A stretch of 64,000 nt of DNA from Rhizobium sp. R634 (GCF_002211305.1 NZ_LOKW01000001.1:248001-312000); one strand, 5' to 3'; numbered from the stretch's first letter, positions 1-8,817 are shown. Numbers and translations are program-made. Notes: generated by a model not told the origin, from the letters alone.

Positions 1-782
1 CGCAGCTGTTCATGGATGATCATTCTCCCTGAGATTTCGTCAGAGTCCAGCAGAAGGGGTGATGGATGAGGCTTGGCCGGCGGAACTGCATTGAAATCAG
101 CGGCTTGCGCAAGCCGGTGCAGCACGATCCGCTGTGCGGCAGGTGTGGTGAAAATCAGCCTGTGAATTGCGTTGTCGATCGTTCCATCCACTCAGGTTTT
201 TCGAGCCAGACGACAGGAACTGACAGAAGCGGGACCGGCTGGCAATCCGTCGATCTGCCGGTTTTTAGGTTGTTCCGATGGTAAAACGATTAGCCAAATT
301 GCGCATGGCGGCCCGCCTGATTGCGCGCCATCGCCAAGTCGCCTGCCGAAGGTTCTAGTGGACCGCCCGACCCTTCGGCAGGCTGACAGGCATTGGTCAT
401 ACGCACGGGATGGAGCGCGTATGGACTTATCCCCCTCCCATCACTTGGGGTGATCGATGGACGGGTTTGGCTTTAGGACCCTAGACCATCATGGTCCTGG
501 TCGAGATCCATTGTATTGTTCCGCAGCCATGGAGCAATTGTCGGGTGCCGATATTGTCGGCAGATCGGCCTTTCGCGACGCAGTCTGGCCTGATCATGCG
601 CAAAATGTATAGGCAGTCATCGCGCCCATTCTGCACGATATCTACGCAAAGTGGACACGGATCGCAATTTTCTCATGAAGCGCGAAGGAAATCGCAACGC
701 GGTTGTCTGCGTAGCAATTTGCCCTGGACGCGCCGCTCGGTAAACCGATTCTGCCGGTGCCGACCGATGGGGAGATCGCGCG
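1..782. other. Left-edge region without a supported gene
   Basis: I find no reading frame here with protein-like composition; the short frames have no ribosome site or recognisable motif. A leftward gene could begin at the very edge (ATG complementary to bases 11-13, with GGGAG about 11 bases upstream), but only four codons are inside the window, so it cannot be identified. The stretch contains the perfect inverted repeat listed separately at 341-383. Confidence 0.5.
341..383. repeat. Perfect 12-bp inverted repeat
   Basis: GCCTGCCGAAGG at 341-352 is mirrored by CCTTCGGCAGGC at 372-383, with a 19-base spacer. The arms match perfectly. There is no T-run after it and no clear gene end beside it, so a hairpin of unknown role or a protein-binding site fits better than a classical terminator. 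Confidence 0.6.
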
Positions 783-2036
783 CTATTCGTGCGCTTTGAG
801 GGGCGAGCCGGCAATGCTCCTGCGCACATGGCGAACCGCGGCCCAGACGGCGAAGAGCACGAGGGGGATGGCGCCGAGAACGGCAAGCTTCGCCACATGC
901 GGATCGACGCCGAGCGCGGTAATGCTGTCGAGGCAGATCTTCGCCAGGCCGATGGTATAATAGGTGATGGCGATGACGGAGAAGCCTTCGACCGCCTGCT
1001 GGATATGCACCTGGATGCGCGCCCGCTCTTCCATCGAGGTCAGAAGCGAAGCGTTCTGGTCCTCGAGCTGCACCTGCACCGTGGTTCTCAACAGATCACC
1101 GGCCAGGCTGACGCGTTCGGCCAGTTCGTCGAGGCGGCGTTCGGCGGCGCTGACCGAGCGGACGGCCGGCTGAAAGCGCCGGTCGATGAAGGTGCCGATC
1201 CTCTGGCGCTGTTCGGCGCGCTCCTCGCGAAGCTCCGATATCCGGCTGGCGACGATCTCCGCATAGGCTTTCGTCGCGCCGAAGCGGTGGCGGGCAAGGG
1301 CCGAGAAGTTGAGGACGTCGGAAGAGAGCCTCGTCACCTCGGAGAGCAGCGCCTTGTCGACTTTGACGGCGCTCTGCATATGCGTGATCAAAAGATCGAG
1401 GCGCCGGTCGAAAGCCGAGAGCTGCGACACCGTCTCGCGCGCCATCGGCAGGGCCAGAAGCGCCATCATCCGGTATGTCTCGATCTCCAGGAAACGCCGG
1501 ACCATGCGGCCGGTCCTGTAGGCGTTGAGATTGCGGTTGAAGAGCAGGAATTCGACGAAACCGCTGTCGCTCAGGCGGAAATTCGAATGCACTTCCGCAT
1601 CGCCGCCGCCGACTTTGGAGGCGACATAGTCGAGCTTCGGTCTTCCCGGAGCCTGCCCGTCCTTCTCGTCGCGCACCAGCACGCGGACGGCCGCGATGAC
1701 CTTTCCGTCGATCTCGCGGCAGCAGGCCTGGAACGCCTCAGGCGGACTGCTGCCGGGCTCGGCCGATGCCGGAACGACGAAGGTGAGGGTCAGGAATTCG
1801 GTATGGGCTTCCCATTTCAGCCAGCCGCCGGCGAAGCGGCCGATGCCATGATTGCCCTGGTGGGTCGTGGAAACATCCTCCAATCCCGGCAGCGAAGCCG
1901 GGATCGGGGGAGGGGCGTTGTCGCCGACGATGGCGACATGCCAGACATCGGTGTCGCCGTCGAAATAGAGAGACGGCCGCGCGTGGAGTTCATTGTGCAA
2001 CTCCTTGCGCAGCGGATGCTCGGAGCCGAATGGCAT
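783..2036 (-). CDS. DUF3422 family membrane protein
   Basis: This 417-residue protein matches my recollection of the DUF3422 family, starting with an HPLRxELHNELHARP motif typical of it. A soluble N-terminal two thirds is followed by a region rich in charged helical sequence (about residues 230-345, probable coiled coil) and two hydrophobic segments near the C terminus (about residues 350-405) that should anchor it in the inner membrane. The function of the family is not known to me. It lies 27 bases downstream of the importer ATPase on the same strand, so it may be cotranscribed with the quaternary-amine transporter. GGGAG lies upstream of the ATG. Confidence 0.85.
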   Translation of the reverse strand: MPFGSEHPLRKELHNELHARPSLYFDGDTDVWHVAIVGDNAPPPIPASLPGLEDVSTTHQGNHGIGRFAGGWLKWEAHTEFLTLTFVVPASAEPGSSPPEAFQACCREIDGKVIAAVRVLVRDEKDGQAPGRPKLDYVASKVGGGDAEVHSNFRLSDSGFVEFLLFNRNLNAYRTGRMVRRFLEIETYRMMALLALPMARETVSQLSAFDRRLDLLITHMQSAVKVDKALLSEVTRLSSDVLNFSALARHRFGATKAYAEIVASRISELREERAEQRQRIGTFIDRRFQPAVRSVSAAERRLDELAERVSLAGDLLRTTVQVQLEDQNASLLTSMEERARIQVHIQQAVEGFSVIAITYYTIGLAKICLDSITALGVDPHVAKLAVLGAIPLVLFAVWAAVRHVRRSIAGSPLKAHE

Positions 2037-2063
2037 GCTGCGTCGTCTCTCCCTCGTGGTGCC

Positions 2064-3143
2064 TCAGAGCGCGACCGAAAGGGTGCTGTCGCGCCGATGA
2101 CCGGTCTCTTGAGAGTTCACCATAGCACCGGCAAGTTGACGGAAGGTGACGAGACCCAAGGTTTCTCCGGATGGCGAAATCACGCGGGCATCGCCTTCCG
2201 GCGCAGACGCCAGCATGCGCACCGCTTCTTCGACCGTCGTTCCCGCCGCAATCGCCAGTCCGACGGGGGCGGCACCGGAATGCAGCGGCGTCATGACGGC
2301 TTCGACATGGATGACCCGGCCGCGGTTCACTTCCTTGACGAAGTTGGCGATGTATTCGTCGGCCGGACGCAGGACGATGTCCTGGCTGGTGCCCTGCTGG
2401 ATGACTTCGCCGTCGCGCAGGATGGCGATCTGGTCGCCGAGACGCAGGGCCTCGTCGAGATCGTGGGTAATGAAGACGATGGTCTTCTTGATCTCCTTCT
2501 GGATGTCGAGAAGAACCGTCTGCATATCCGTGCGGATCAGCGGATCGAGCGCCGAATAGGCTTCGTCCATCAAGAGGACCGGGGCATCGTTGGCGAGCGC
2601 CCGCGCCAGGCCGACGCGCTGCTGCATGCCGCCGGAGAGCTGGTTCGGATAGCGCTGCTCAAAGCCCTTGAGGCCGACCCGCTCCAGCCAGCGCATGGCG
2701 ATGTCGACGGCGTTGCCGCGCTCCATGCCCTGCACTTCGAGGCCGAAGATGGTGTTGTCGAGGACGTTGCGGTGCGGCAGCAGCGCGAACTTCTGAAACA
2801 CCATCGCCGTCTGCTGCCGGCGGAACGTCCGCAATTCGGTCTCGTTCATCTTCACGACGTCGACGCCGTCGACCAGCACTTCGCCTGATGTCGGGTCGAT
2901 CAGCCGGTTGATGTGGCGGATGAGCGTCGACTTGCCCGAACCCGAAAGCCCCATGACGACCTGGATGCAGCCGGAGGGAATCTCGAGATTGATATCCCTC
3001 AGGCCGAGCACATGGCCGTATTTCTGGTTGAGTTCGGTCTTGGTCAGGCCTTTCTGAACCGCCTCGACATGCGCGGCGGGGGTGGGGCCGAAGATCTTGT
3101 AGAGGTTGCGGATCTTGATGCCGCCGAAATGATGATCAGCCAT
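2064..3143 (-). CDS. Quaternary-amine ABC importer, ATPase subunit
   Basis: This 359-residue ATPase belongs to the glycine betaine/choline/proline betaine (QAT) group. Walker A (GLSGSGKST), signature (LSGGMQQRVGLARAL) and Walker B (VLLMDEAYSALDP) are intact, followed by the H-loop THDLDEAL. The C-terminal roughly 90 residues look like a single CBS-type regulatory segment, as in other QAT ATPases. The chosen start (MADHHFGG) overlaps the last 8 bases of the permease gene; an upstream in-frame ATG would run deep into the permease and is unlikely. It energises uptake through the permease encoded just upstream. The exact substrate (choline, glycine betaine or proline betaine) cannot be read from the sequence. 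Confidence 0.93.
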   Translation of the reverse strand: MADHHFGGIKIRNLYKIFGPTPAAHVEAVQKGLTKTELNQKYGHVLGLRDINLEIPSGCIQVVMGLSGSGKSTLIRHINRLIDPTSGEVLVDGVDVVKMNETELRTFRRQQTAMVFQKFALLPHRNVLDNTIFGLEVQGMERGNAVDIAMRWLERVGLKGFEQRYPNQLSGGMQQRVGLARALANDAPVLLMDEAYSALDPLIRTDMQTVLLDIQKEIKKTIVFITHDLDEALRLGDQIAILRDGEVIQQGTSQDIVLRPADEYIANFVKEVNRGRVIHVEAVMTPLHSGAAPVGLAIAAGTTVEEAVRMLASAPEGDARVISPSGETLGLVTFRQLAGAMVNSQETGHRRDSTLSVAL

Positions 3144-4023
3144 GGACGGTCTCCCGATGCTTCTGGAGCCTTTTGCCATAAGCCTGGCTGACCCGGTCGA
3201 AGATGATGGCAATGCCGACGATGGCAAGGCCGTTGAAAATGCCAAGCGTGAAGTACTGGTTGGCGATCGCCTTCAGCACCGGCTGGCCGAGGCCCTGGAC
3301 GCCGATCATGGAGGCAATGACGACCATGGCGAGCGCCATCATGATGGTCTGGTTGATGCCGGCCATGATGGTGGGAAGCGCCAGCGGCAACTGCACCTTG
3401 AAGAGCTTCTGCGATCGCGAGGTGCCGAAGGCGTCGGCCGCTTCCAGCACGTCCTTGTCGACGAGGCGGATGCCGAGATCGGTCAGGCGGATCATCGGCG
3501 GGATGGCGTAGATGACGACGGCGATCAGGCCGGGCACCTTGCCGATGCCCAAGAGCATGACGACCGGGATGAGATAGACGAAGCTCGGCATCGTCTGCAT
3601 GACGTCGAGGATCGGGTTGACGACGCGTTGCAGCCTGTCGGAGCGGGCCATCAATATGCCCATCGGAATGCCGATGGCGATGGAGAGCACGGTGCAGACG
3701 AAGATCATCGAGACCGTCCGCATCGTATCGTCCCACATGTCGAAGTAACCGATCAGCAGCAGGGTCACGAGACAGCCGAAGACGATCTTCAGGCTGCGGC
3801 TCGCAAACCATGCGATGGCGAGGATGATCGCGGTGATGATCGGCCACGGCGTCTGGGTCATGAAGCGTTCGGCGGCAATCAGGAAGTGCTGGAGCGGAAC
3901 GAAGAGGCTTTCGATCCCGTCGCCGTAGCTGCGGGTGAATGCGCGAAAACCGTCGTCGATCGCCTTCTTCAGATTGCGAAGCGCGTCGTCGTTCATGTGC
4001 GGGAATTTATAAAACCATTCCAT
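3136..4023 (-). CDS. Quaternary-amine ABC importer, permease subunit
   Basis: This 295-residue inner-membrane permease is of the ProW/ChoW/OpuAB type. A soluble N-terminal segment (MEWFYKFPHM...) is followed by about six hydrophobic helices and the EAA loop region (DVLEAADAFGTSRSQKLFKVQLPLA) that docks the ATPase. The start at MEWFYK is preferred over an ATG seven codons upstream because AAGGGGGA lies about six bases before it. The gene lies between the binding protein and the ATPase in the order binding protein, permease, ATPase, as in rhizobial cho/hut-type importers. Confidence 0.93.
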   Translation of the reverse strand: MEWFYKFPHMNDDALRNLKKAIDDGFRAFTRSYGDGIESLFVPLQHFLIAAERFMTQTPWPIITAIILAIAWFASRSLKIVFGCLVTLLLIGYFDMWDDTMRTVSMIFVCTVLSIAIGIPMGILMARSDRLQRVVNPILDVMQTMPSFVYLIPVVMLLGIGKVPGLIAVVIYAIPPMIRLTDLGIRLVDKDVLEAADAFGTSRSQKLFKVQLPLALPTIMAGINQTIMMALAMVVIASMIGVQGLGQPVLKAIANQYFTLGIFNGLAIVGIAIIFDRVSQAYGKRLQKHRETVHG

Positions 4024-4084
4024 TCGGATCCCCTTTTTCTTCAAAGAGCCGTGGCAGTCTTTTTGATTTTATCGGCAGCGAGAG

Positions 4085-4106
4085 GCGGTGCGCTTTCGCG
4101 CACCGC
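4085..4106 (-). promoter_or_regulatory. Intercistronic hairpin with GAAA tetraloop
   Basis: Read on the minus strand, GCGGTGCGC and GCGCACCGC form a perfect 9-bp stem closed by a GAAA (GNRA) tetraloop, 11 bases after the binding-protein stop and before the permease gene. There is no U-tract directly after the stem. Such hairpins between binding-protein and permease genes commonly protect the upstream mRNA from 3' exonucleases so that binding protein is made in excess; that role is inferred. Confidence 0.7.
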
Positions 4107-4117
4107 GTAGTCGGTTG

Positions 4118-5119
4118 TTAAAGGGCAGCTTCGATCTTCGCGGCCGCCTCAGGCGAAACCCACTTGGTCCAGATGTCCTTGTTTTCTTCCAGGAAGTGCT
4201 TGGCGCCGTCTTCGCCGGTCGCCTGGTTGTCGGTCATCCAGGACATCAGCTTGTTGACCGTGTCGTTGCTCCAGGAGCGCTTCGCCAGATAGTCCATGAC
4301 CTCAGGGCCGACCTTTTCGGAGAAGGGCTTGGCAACGAGCGTCACGACGTGGTCGACCGGCCATGAGGCGGCTTTCGGATCGGGGCAATCGGCAACGGTG
4401 ATGCAGCGCTTCCACTCTGCCGAATCTTCCGGCACGCCGGCTTCGAGCTTGACCATATCATACTTGCCGAGCAGCGCAGTCGGCGCCCAGTAGTAACCGA
4501 CCCAGCCTTCCTTGCGTTCGTAGGCCTTTGCGATCGAACCGTCGAGGCCGGCAGCAGAACCGGTGTCGACGAGGGTGAAGCCCGCTTTCTCGGCGCCGAA
4601 GGCCTTGTAGAGTTGCGAGGTGACGACCGTGCCGCCCCAGCCCTGCGGGCCGTTGACGATGGCGCCCTTCTTCGGGTCCTCGGGATCAGGGAAGAGTTCC
4701 GGATGCTTCAGCACGTCGCCGATCGTCTTGATGTCGGGATGGGCGTCGGCGAGATATTTCGGAATCCACCAGCCCTGCACGCCGCCGTCCGGCAGCGGCG
4801 AGCCGACCTGCACGATGCGGCCTTCTTCCGTGCCCTTCTTGACGACATCCGGCAGCAGATCGATCCAGGCTTCCGGGGCGATATCCGGCTGACCCTTTTC
4901 GGCCATGGAGGTGATCGTCGGGACGGTATCGCCGACGGTGATGTCAGCCTGGCAGCCGTAACCTTCGTTGAGGATGAACTTGTCCAGGTTGGAGAGAACT
5001 TCGGCGCTCTGCCAGTTCATGCTGGCGATGGTCACGCTGCCGCATTCGGCGGCGCTGGCGAAAGATGCACCACCGATCAGGCCGAGCGTCAGACATGTCG
5101 ATGCGAGTAGTGTTTTCAT
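4118..5119 (-). CDS. Quaternary-amine ABC importer, periplasmic binding protein
   Basis: This 333-residue protein has a clear Sec signal peptide (MKTLLASTCLTLGLIGGASFASA, cleavage near residue 23) and a mature OpuAC/ProX-like fold. Three mature cysteines (near residues 26, 55 and 239-245) could form a disulfide. Trp residues such as those in GWWIPKY, GWGGT and YYWAP are candidates for the cation-pi cage that binds trimethylammonium groups. It is the first gene of the leftward importer operon and captures ligand in the periplasm. It is clearly different from the other binding protein in the window (21203-22054), suggesting different ligands. Substrate is not determinable here. Confidence 0.92.
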   Translation of the reverse strand: MKTLLASTCLTLGLIGGASFASAAECGSVTIASMNWQSAEVLSNLDKFILNEGYGCQADITVGDTVPTITSMAEKGQPDIAPEAWIDLLPDVVKKGTEEGRIVQVGSPLPDGGVQGWWIPKYLADAHPDIKTIGDVLKHPELFPDPEDPKKGAIVNGPQGWGGTVVTSQLYKAFGAEKAGFTLVDTGSAAGLDGSIAKAYERKEGWVGYYWAPTALLGKYDMVKLEAGVPEDSAEWKRCITVADCPDPKAASWPVDHVVTLVAKPFSEKVGPEVMDYLAKRSWSNDTVNKLMSWMTDNQATGEDGAKHFLEENKDIWTKWVSPEAAAKIEAAL

Positions 5120-5187
5120 TCTCGTTCCCTCTGTTTAGCGGCTGTACTTGATGAACGGGGCGCCGCAGTAACCCGCTCCAACGGTTT

Positions 5188-5982
5188 TCAGGAGGCGTCT
5201 CCCATACTTACCGATTTCGTAAATGCCGCCGAAAGACCATTGGCGACCGAGGCGTCGAACCCGGCGGCACGCATGGTTTCGATGGCTGCCGCGGTCGTGC
5301 CGCGGTAGTCGAGAAAGGTCTGAACGACATCGTCGGGCGACTCGTCGCGGCGCTCCAGCAGGCGCCCGGCGCCTGTCATCACCGTGTTGACCGCGCGGCG
5401 CGCCACATCTGCCGGCAGGCCATGGGCGACGGCATCGCGCATCATCGCGGCGGCGAGCAGCGCCGGGAAGGCCGGTCCGGATCCGGAAAGGCCTGTGAGG
5501 TAATCGATATCGCTTTCCCTTGCGACCTCGTCCTGCGATCCGCATGTCTCGAAAATGGCGCGCACGATAGCGCGGTCGTCTTCCGTGATGCCGCTCGCGC
5601 CGATCCAGGGCGTATAGGATTTCGCCACTTCGGCCGCGGCATTCGGCAGGGCGCGCACGACGCGGTTGGTCTTGTGCCGTGCGGCAAGGGCGGCGAGGCG
5701 AATGCCGGCCATGACCGAAATGACGAGCTTGCCGGAAGCATCGACCTCAAGGGGATGCCAGTCATCGGGGCGAACGGAGAGCAGGATCACGTCCGAACGG
5801 TCGGCAAGCTCCTGGCTGTCGGTCGTCCAGAAAGAATCCGGAAAACGGCGCGGCTGCTCCCTGCGATAGGAGAGGGAGAGATTTTGAGGAACGACCAGGC
5901 CGGAATCGAGGATCGAGCCAGCAATGGCTCCGCCAAGCCAGCCGCCGCCGCCAATGATGCCGATCCTCAAGGAAGCGCTCAT
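5188..5982 (-). CDS. ProC-like pyrroline-carboxylate reductase family protein
   Basis: This 264-residue protein has a Rossmann fingerprint at its N terminus (IGIIGGGGWLGGAIAG) and the C-terminal dimer-domain motif typical of ProC (LTGLSGSGPAFPALL, then RRAVNTVMTGAGRLL). It therefore belongs to the delta1-pyrroline-5-carboxylate reductase family, which reduces P5C to proline with NAD(P)H. Its location, one base after the TetR gene and opposite an N-methylproline demethylase operon, suggests a catabolic or salvage paralogue rather than the housekeeping ProC. A role on an N-methyl or hydroxy pyrroline intermediate is possible but only inferred. Start chosen at MSASLRIG, with AGGAAG about eight bases upstream. 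Confidence 0.85.
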   Translation of the reverse strand: MSASLRIGIIGGGGWLGGAIAGSILDSGLVVPQNLSLSYRREQPRRFPDSFWTTDSQELADRSDVILLSVRPDDWHPLEVDASGKLVISVMAGIRLAALAARHKTNRVVRALPNAAAEVAKSYTPWIGASGITEDDRAIVRAIFETCGSQDEVARESDIDYLTGLSGSGPAFPALLAAAMMRDAVAHGLPADVARRAVNTVMTGAGRLLERRDESPDDVVQTFLDYRGTTAAAIETMRAAGFDASVANGLSAAFTKSVSMGDAS

Positions 5983-5983
5983 C

Positions 5984-6625
5984 TCAGGTCTTCCTCTCAC
6001 CGGGCTTATAGCCATGCCGCGAGAAGAAGCGGTCGAGCTCCCTCTGCTGCGGCACTTCGCCGGTGTAGATCGCGATATATTCCGGAATCCGTTTCATGCG
6101 GACGGCGAGTTCCTCCCTCGATTGCATCGATATGTAGCCTATCTGGACGAGATAAGTTGTCCGCGCTCTGACATCTGATGTCGTTTCTGGTAACCCGAAG
6201 CGCATGAACATGCGTTTTAGCGCCTCCAGCCGGATCTGATCGGCCTGCTGGACTTCGGCCAGAAGCTCGTCGGACTGGAGCGCCCAGCTGCGCACGGCAA
6301 ATTCGAATTTGGCGTCGAAAAGATCGGTGTTGAGCCAGCAATCGAAGACGTTGAGCATCGCCTCGGCCAGCGATTCCGCATAGGCTTCCGACTGCTTGAC
6401 GATGTTGCCGGTGTTTTTATCGCGCCAACGCGCCACCAGTGCGCTCAACAGTTCCTCCCGATCCTTGAAGAACCAGTAGAAGCTCGTTCGCGAGAGATTG
6501 AGCTTCTTTGCCAGCGGCAGAATCTTCACCGAATCGACGCCGGAATCGAGCAGGGAGTGGTAAGCTGCTTCCAGCCATCCTTCCTGCGATCCGCGCCAGC
6601 CGGTGTCGTTCAAAGCCTGCTCCAT
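5984..6625 (-). CDS. TetR family regulator
   Basis: This 213-residue regulator has an N-terminal helix-turn-helix (about residues 12-58; LPLAKKLNLSRTSFYWFFKDREELL is the recognition region) and an all-helical ligand domain. It is divergent from the demethylase operon and overlies a pair of inverted 16-bp sites in the 146-base intergenic region, so it very likely controls both directions. The ProC-like gene starts one base after its stop, so the two are probably cotranscribed. The inducer is probably a betaine or an N-methylated derivative (inference from context). Confidence 0.92.
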   Translation of the reverse strand: MEQALNDTGWRGSQEGWLEAAYHSLLDSGVDSVKILPLAKKLNLSRTSFYWFFKDREELLSALVARWRDKNTGNIVKQSEAYAESLAEAMLNVFDCWLNTDLFDAKFEFAVRSWALQSDELLAEVQQADQIRLEALKRMFMRFGLPETTSDVRARTTYLVQIGYISMQSREELAVRMKRIPEYIAIYTGEVPQQRELDRFFSRHGYKPGERKT

Positions 6626-6665
6626 GCGTTATCTCCTATCAAATTCCGAGGCTGAGCGCAAGAAA

Positions 6666-6727
6666 AATGTACATCAGTGTCGAAAATAACGACTTCTTTG
6701 TTTTCAACATTGACACATATGTACATT
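6666..6727. promoter_or_regulatory. Paired inverted operator for the TetR regulator
   Basis: AATGTACATCAGTGTC at 6666-6681 recurs in inverted orientation as GACACATATGTACATT at 6712-6727; 14 of 16 bases match between arms, including an 8-bp ATGTACAT core in each. The arms are 30 bases apart, so two dimers could bind or a loop could form. The right arm overlaps the -35 and spacer of the probable demethylase promoter, a position that fits repression. Confidence 0.75.
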
Positions 6728-6738
6728 GCGCTTAGCGT
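6710..6738 (+). promoter_or_regulatory. Probable promoter of the demethylase operon
   Basis: TTGACA at 6710-6715 is a perfect -35 hexamer, with TAGCGT at 6733-6738 as a weak -10 after 17 bases. It sits inside the right-hand operator arm, about 35 bases before the demethylase ATG. The -10 is poor, as is common in rhizobial promoters, so the exact start site is uncertain. Confidence 0.5.
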
Positions 6739-6771
6739 CTGCTCGACGTTTTTAATACGGAACCACGGCCC

Positions 6772-8808
6772 ATGTCGAACGATCCTCTCCTTCAGCCCTA
6801 TCAGCTCAAGCATTTGACGCTGCGCAACCGTATCATCGTGACCTCGCATGAGCCGGCCTATCCCGAGGATGGCATGCCGAAGGAGAAATATCGCGCCTAT
6901 ACGGTGGAGCGGGCGAAGGGCGGCGTGGCGCTGACGATGACGGCCGGCTCTGCCGCCGTCTCCAGGGACAGCCCGCCGGTTTTCAACAATCTGCTGGCCT
7001 ACAAGGATGAGATCGTTCCCTGGATCAGGGAAATGACCGACGCCGTGCACGAAGAGGGGGCGGCGATCATGATCCAGCTCACCCATCTCGGCCGGCGCAC
7101 GCGCTGGGACAAGGGCGACTGGCTGCCGGTCGTCGCTCCGTCGCATCATCGCGAGGCTTCGCACCGCGCCTTCCCGAAGAAGATGGAAGACTGGGATATC
7201 GAGCGGATCATCAAGGATTTCGCCGATGCCGCCGAGCGCATGAAGGCGGGCGGCATGGACGGCGTCGAGCTTGAGGCCTACGGCCACCTGATCGACCAGT
7301 TCGTGTCTCCGCGCACCAACGAGCTCGAAGGCCCCTATGGCGGCTCCTTCGAAAATCGTCTGCGTTTCTGTTTCGACGTGTTCAAGGCGATCCGGCAAAG
7401 GGTGGGCGAGGAGTTCATTCTCGGCCTGCGCTACACCGCCGACGAATGTCTTCCCGGCGGCACCGGCAAGGCCGAAGGTCTCGAATTCTCCAAGCGCCTG
7501 AAGGAAAGCGGCCTCATCGACTACCTGAACGTGATCCGCGGCCATATCGACACCGATGCGGGCCTGACCGACGTGATCCCGATCCAGGGCATGGCGAATT
7601 CGCCGCATCTCGATTTCGCCGGCGAAATCCGCTCCGCCACCCAGTTCCCGACCTTCCATGCGGCGAAGATCCCCGATGTCGCCACCGCGCGCCACGCGAT
7701 CGCGGCCGGCAAGGTCGATATGGTCGGCATGACCCGCGCGCACATGACCGACCCGCATATCGTCCGCAAGATCATCGAGAAGCGGGAAGAGGATATCCGC
7801 CCCTGCGTCGGCGCCAATTACTGTCTCGATCGCATCTATCAGGGTGGCGCTGCCTATTGCATCCACAATGCCGCCACCGGCCGCGAACTGACCATGCCCC
7901 ACATCCTGGCGAAGGCCGATGTGAATAAGAAAGTCGTCATCGTCGGCGCCGGGCCGGCCGGTCTCGAGGCGGCGCGTGTCGCTGGGGAGCGCGGCCACAA
8001 GGTCGTCGTCTTCGAGGCGGCGAACAATCCGGGCGGCCAGATCCGCCTCACCGCGCAGAGCGAACGCCGCCGGGAAATGATCAGCATCATCGACTGGCGC
8101 ATGAGCCAGTGCGAAAAATACGGCGTCACCTTCCACTTCAACACCTGGGCGGAAGCCGGCACGATCGAGGCCGAAAGCCCCGATGTCGTCATCATCGCGA
8201 CGGGCGGCCTGCCGCACACGGAGGTTCTCACGAGCGGCAACGAGCTGGTGGTTTCCGCATGGGACATCATCTCCGGCGACGTGAAGGCGGGCTCCAACGT
8301 GCTGATCTTCGATGATGCCGGCGATCATGCCGGCCTCCAGGCGGCGGAGTTCCTTGCCAAATCAGGCGCCAAGGTCGAGATCATGACGCCGGACCGGTCC
8401 TTCGCGCCCGAAGTCATGGCGATGAACCTAGTGCCCTATATGCGCTCGCTGCAGAAGTACGACGTGACCTTTACCGTCACCTATCGTCTGGAAGCCGTCG
8501 AAAAGAGCGGCAACCAGCTCGTGGCCCATGTCGGCAGCGATTATGGCGGGATTGCCCGACAGCACAGCTACGACCAGATCGTCGTCAATCACGGGACCAT
8601 CCCGCTCGACGAACTCTATTTCGAGCTGAAGCCCAATTCGACCAATCTCGGCGAGATCTCTCACGACCAGCTTCTCCAGGGAGAGCCGCAATCCGTCATT
8701 CGCAATCCGGAAGGCAAGTTCCAGCTGTTCCGCATTGGCGACGCCGTCGCTGCGCGCAATACGCATGCCGCCATTTATGACGGTCTGCGCATCGCGAAGG
8801 ATATATGA
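6772..8808 (+). CDS. StcD-type N-methylproline demethylase (FMN/FAD iron-sulfur oxidoreductase)
   Basis: This 678-residue protein has the trimethylamine dehydrogenase/2,4-dienoyl-CoA reductase architecture: an N-terminal old-yellow-enzyme TIM barrel binding FMN (residues about 5-340), an iron-sulfur segment with Cys345, Cys351 and Cys363, then a FAD/NAD-like domain starting with VVIVGAGPAGLEAARVAG near residue 385. Length and order match rhizobial StcD, reported to demethylate N-methylproline in stachydrine use, and DgcA-type dimethylglycine demethylases. The CxxCxxC pattern of trimethylamine dehydrogenase is altered: the middle position (348) is Ala. It is first in an operon with ETF and formaldehyde-disposal genes, which supports oxidative N-demethylation. 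The exact N-methyl substrate is inferred. Confidence 0.85.
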   Translation: MSNDPLLQPYQLKHLTLRNRIIVTSHEPAYPEDGMPKEKYRAYTVERAKGGVALTMTAGSAAVSRDSPPVFNNLLAYKDEIVPWIREMTDAVHEEGAAIMIQLTHLGRRTRWDKGDWLPVVAPSHHREASHRAFPKKMEDWDIERIIKDFADAAERMKAGGMDGVELEAYGHLIDQFVSPRTNELEGPYGGSFENRLRFCFDVFKAIRQRVGEEFILGLRYTADECLPGGTGKAEGLEFSKRLKESGLIDYLNVIRGHIDTDAGLTDVIPIQGMANSPHLDFAGEIRSATQFPTFHAAKIPDVATARHAIAAGKVDMVGMTRAHMTDPHIVRKIIEKREEDIRPCVGANYCLDRIYQGGAAYCIHNAATGRELTMPHILAKADVNKKVVIVGAGPAGLEAARVAGERGHKVVVFEAANNPGGQIRLTAQSERRREMISIIDWRMSQCEKYGVTFHFNTWAEAGTIEAESPDVVIIATGGLPHTEVLTSGNELVVSAWDIISGDVKAGSNVLIFDDAGDHAGLQAAEFLAKSGAKVEIMTPDRSFAPEVMAMNLVPYMRSLQKYDVTFTVTYRLEAVEKSGNQLVAHVGSDYGGIARQHSYDQIVVNHGTIPLDELYFELKPNSTNLGEISHDQLLQGEPQSVIRNPEGKFQLFRIGDAVAARNTHAAIYDGLRIAKDI

Positions 8809-8817
8809 TTGCAGGAT

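Noticed and set aside
789..2888. Long open frame on the plus strand (699 codons)
   Set aside because: It lies opposite the DUF3422 and ATPase genes, which have clear family motifs; high GC leaves the complementary strand open by codon bias.
6610..8328. Long minus-strand frame opposite the demethylase
   Set aside because: Its composition is His/Asp/Arg-rich shadow sequence with no motif, and it runs through the TetR-demethylase control region.
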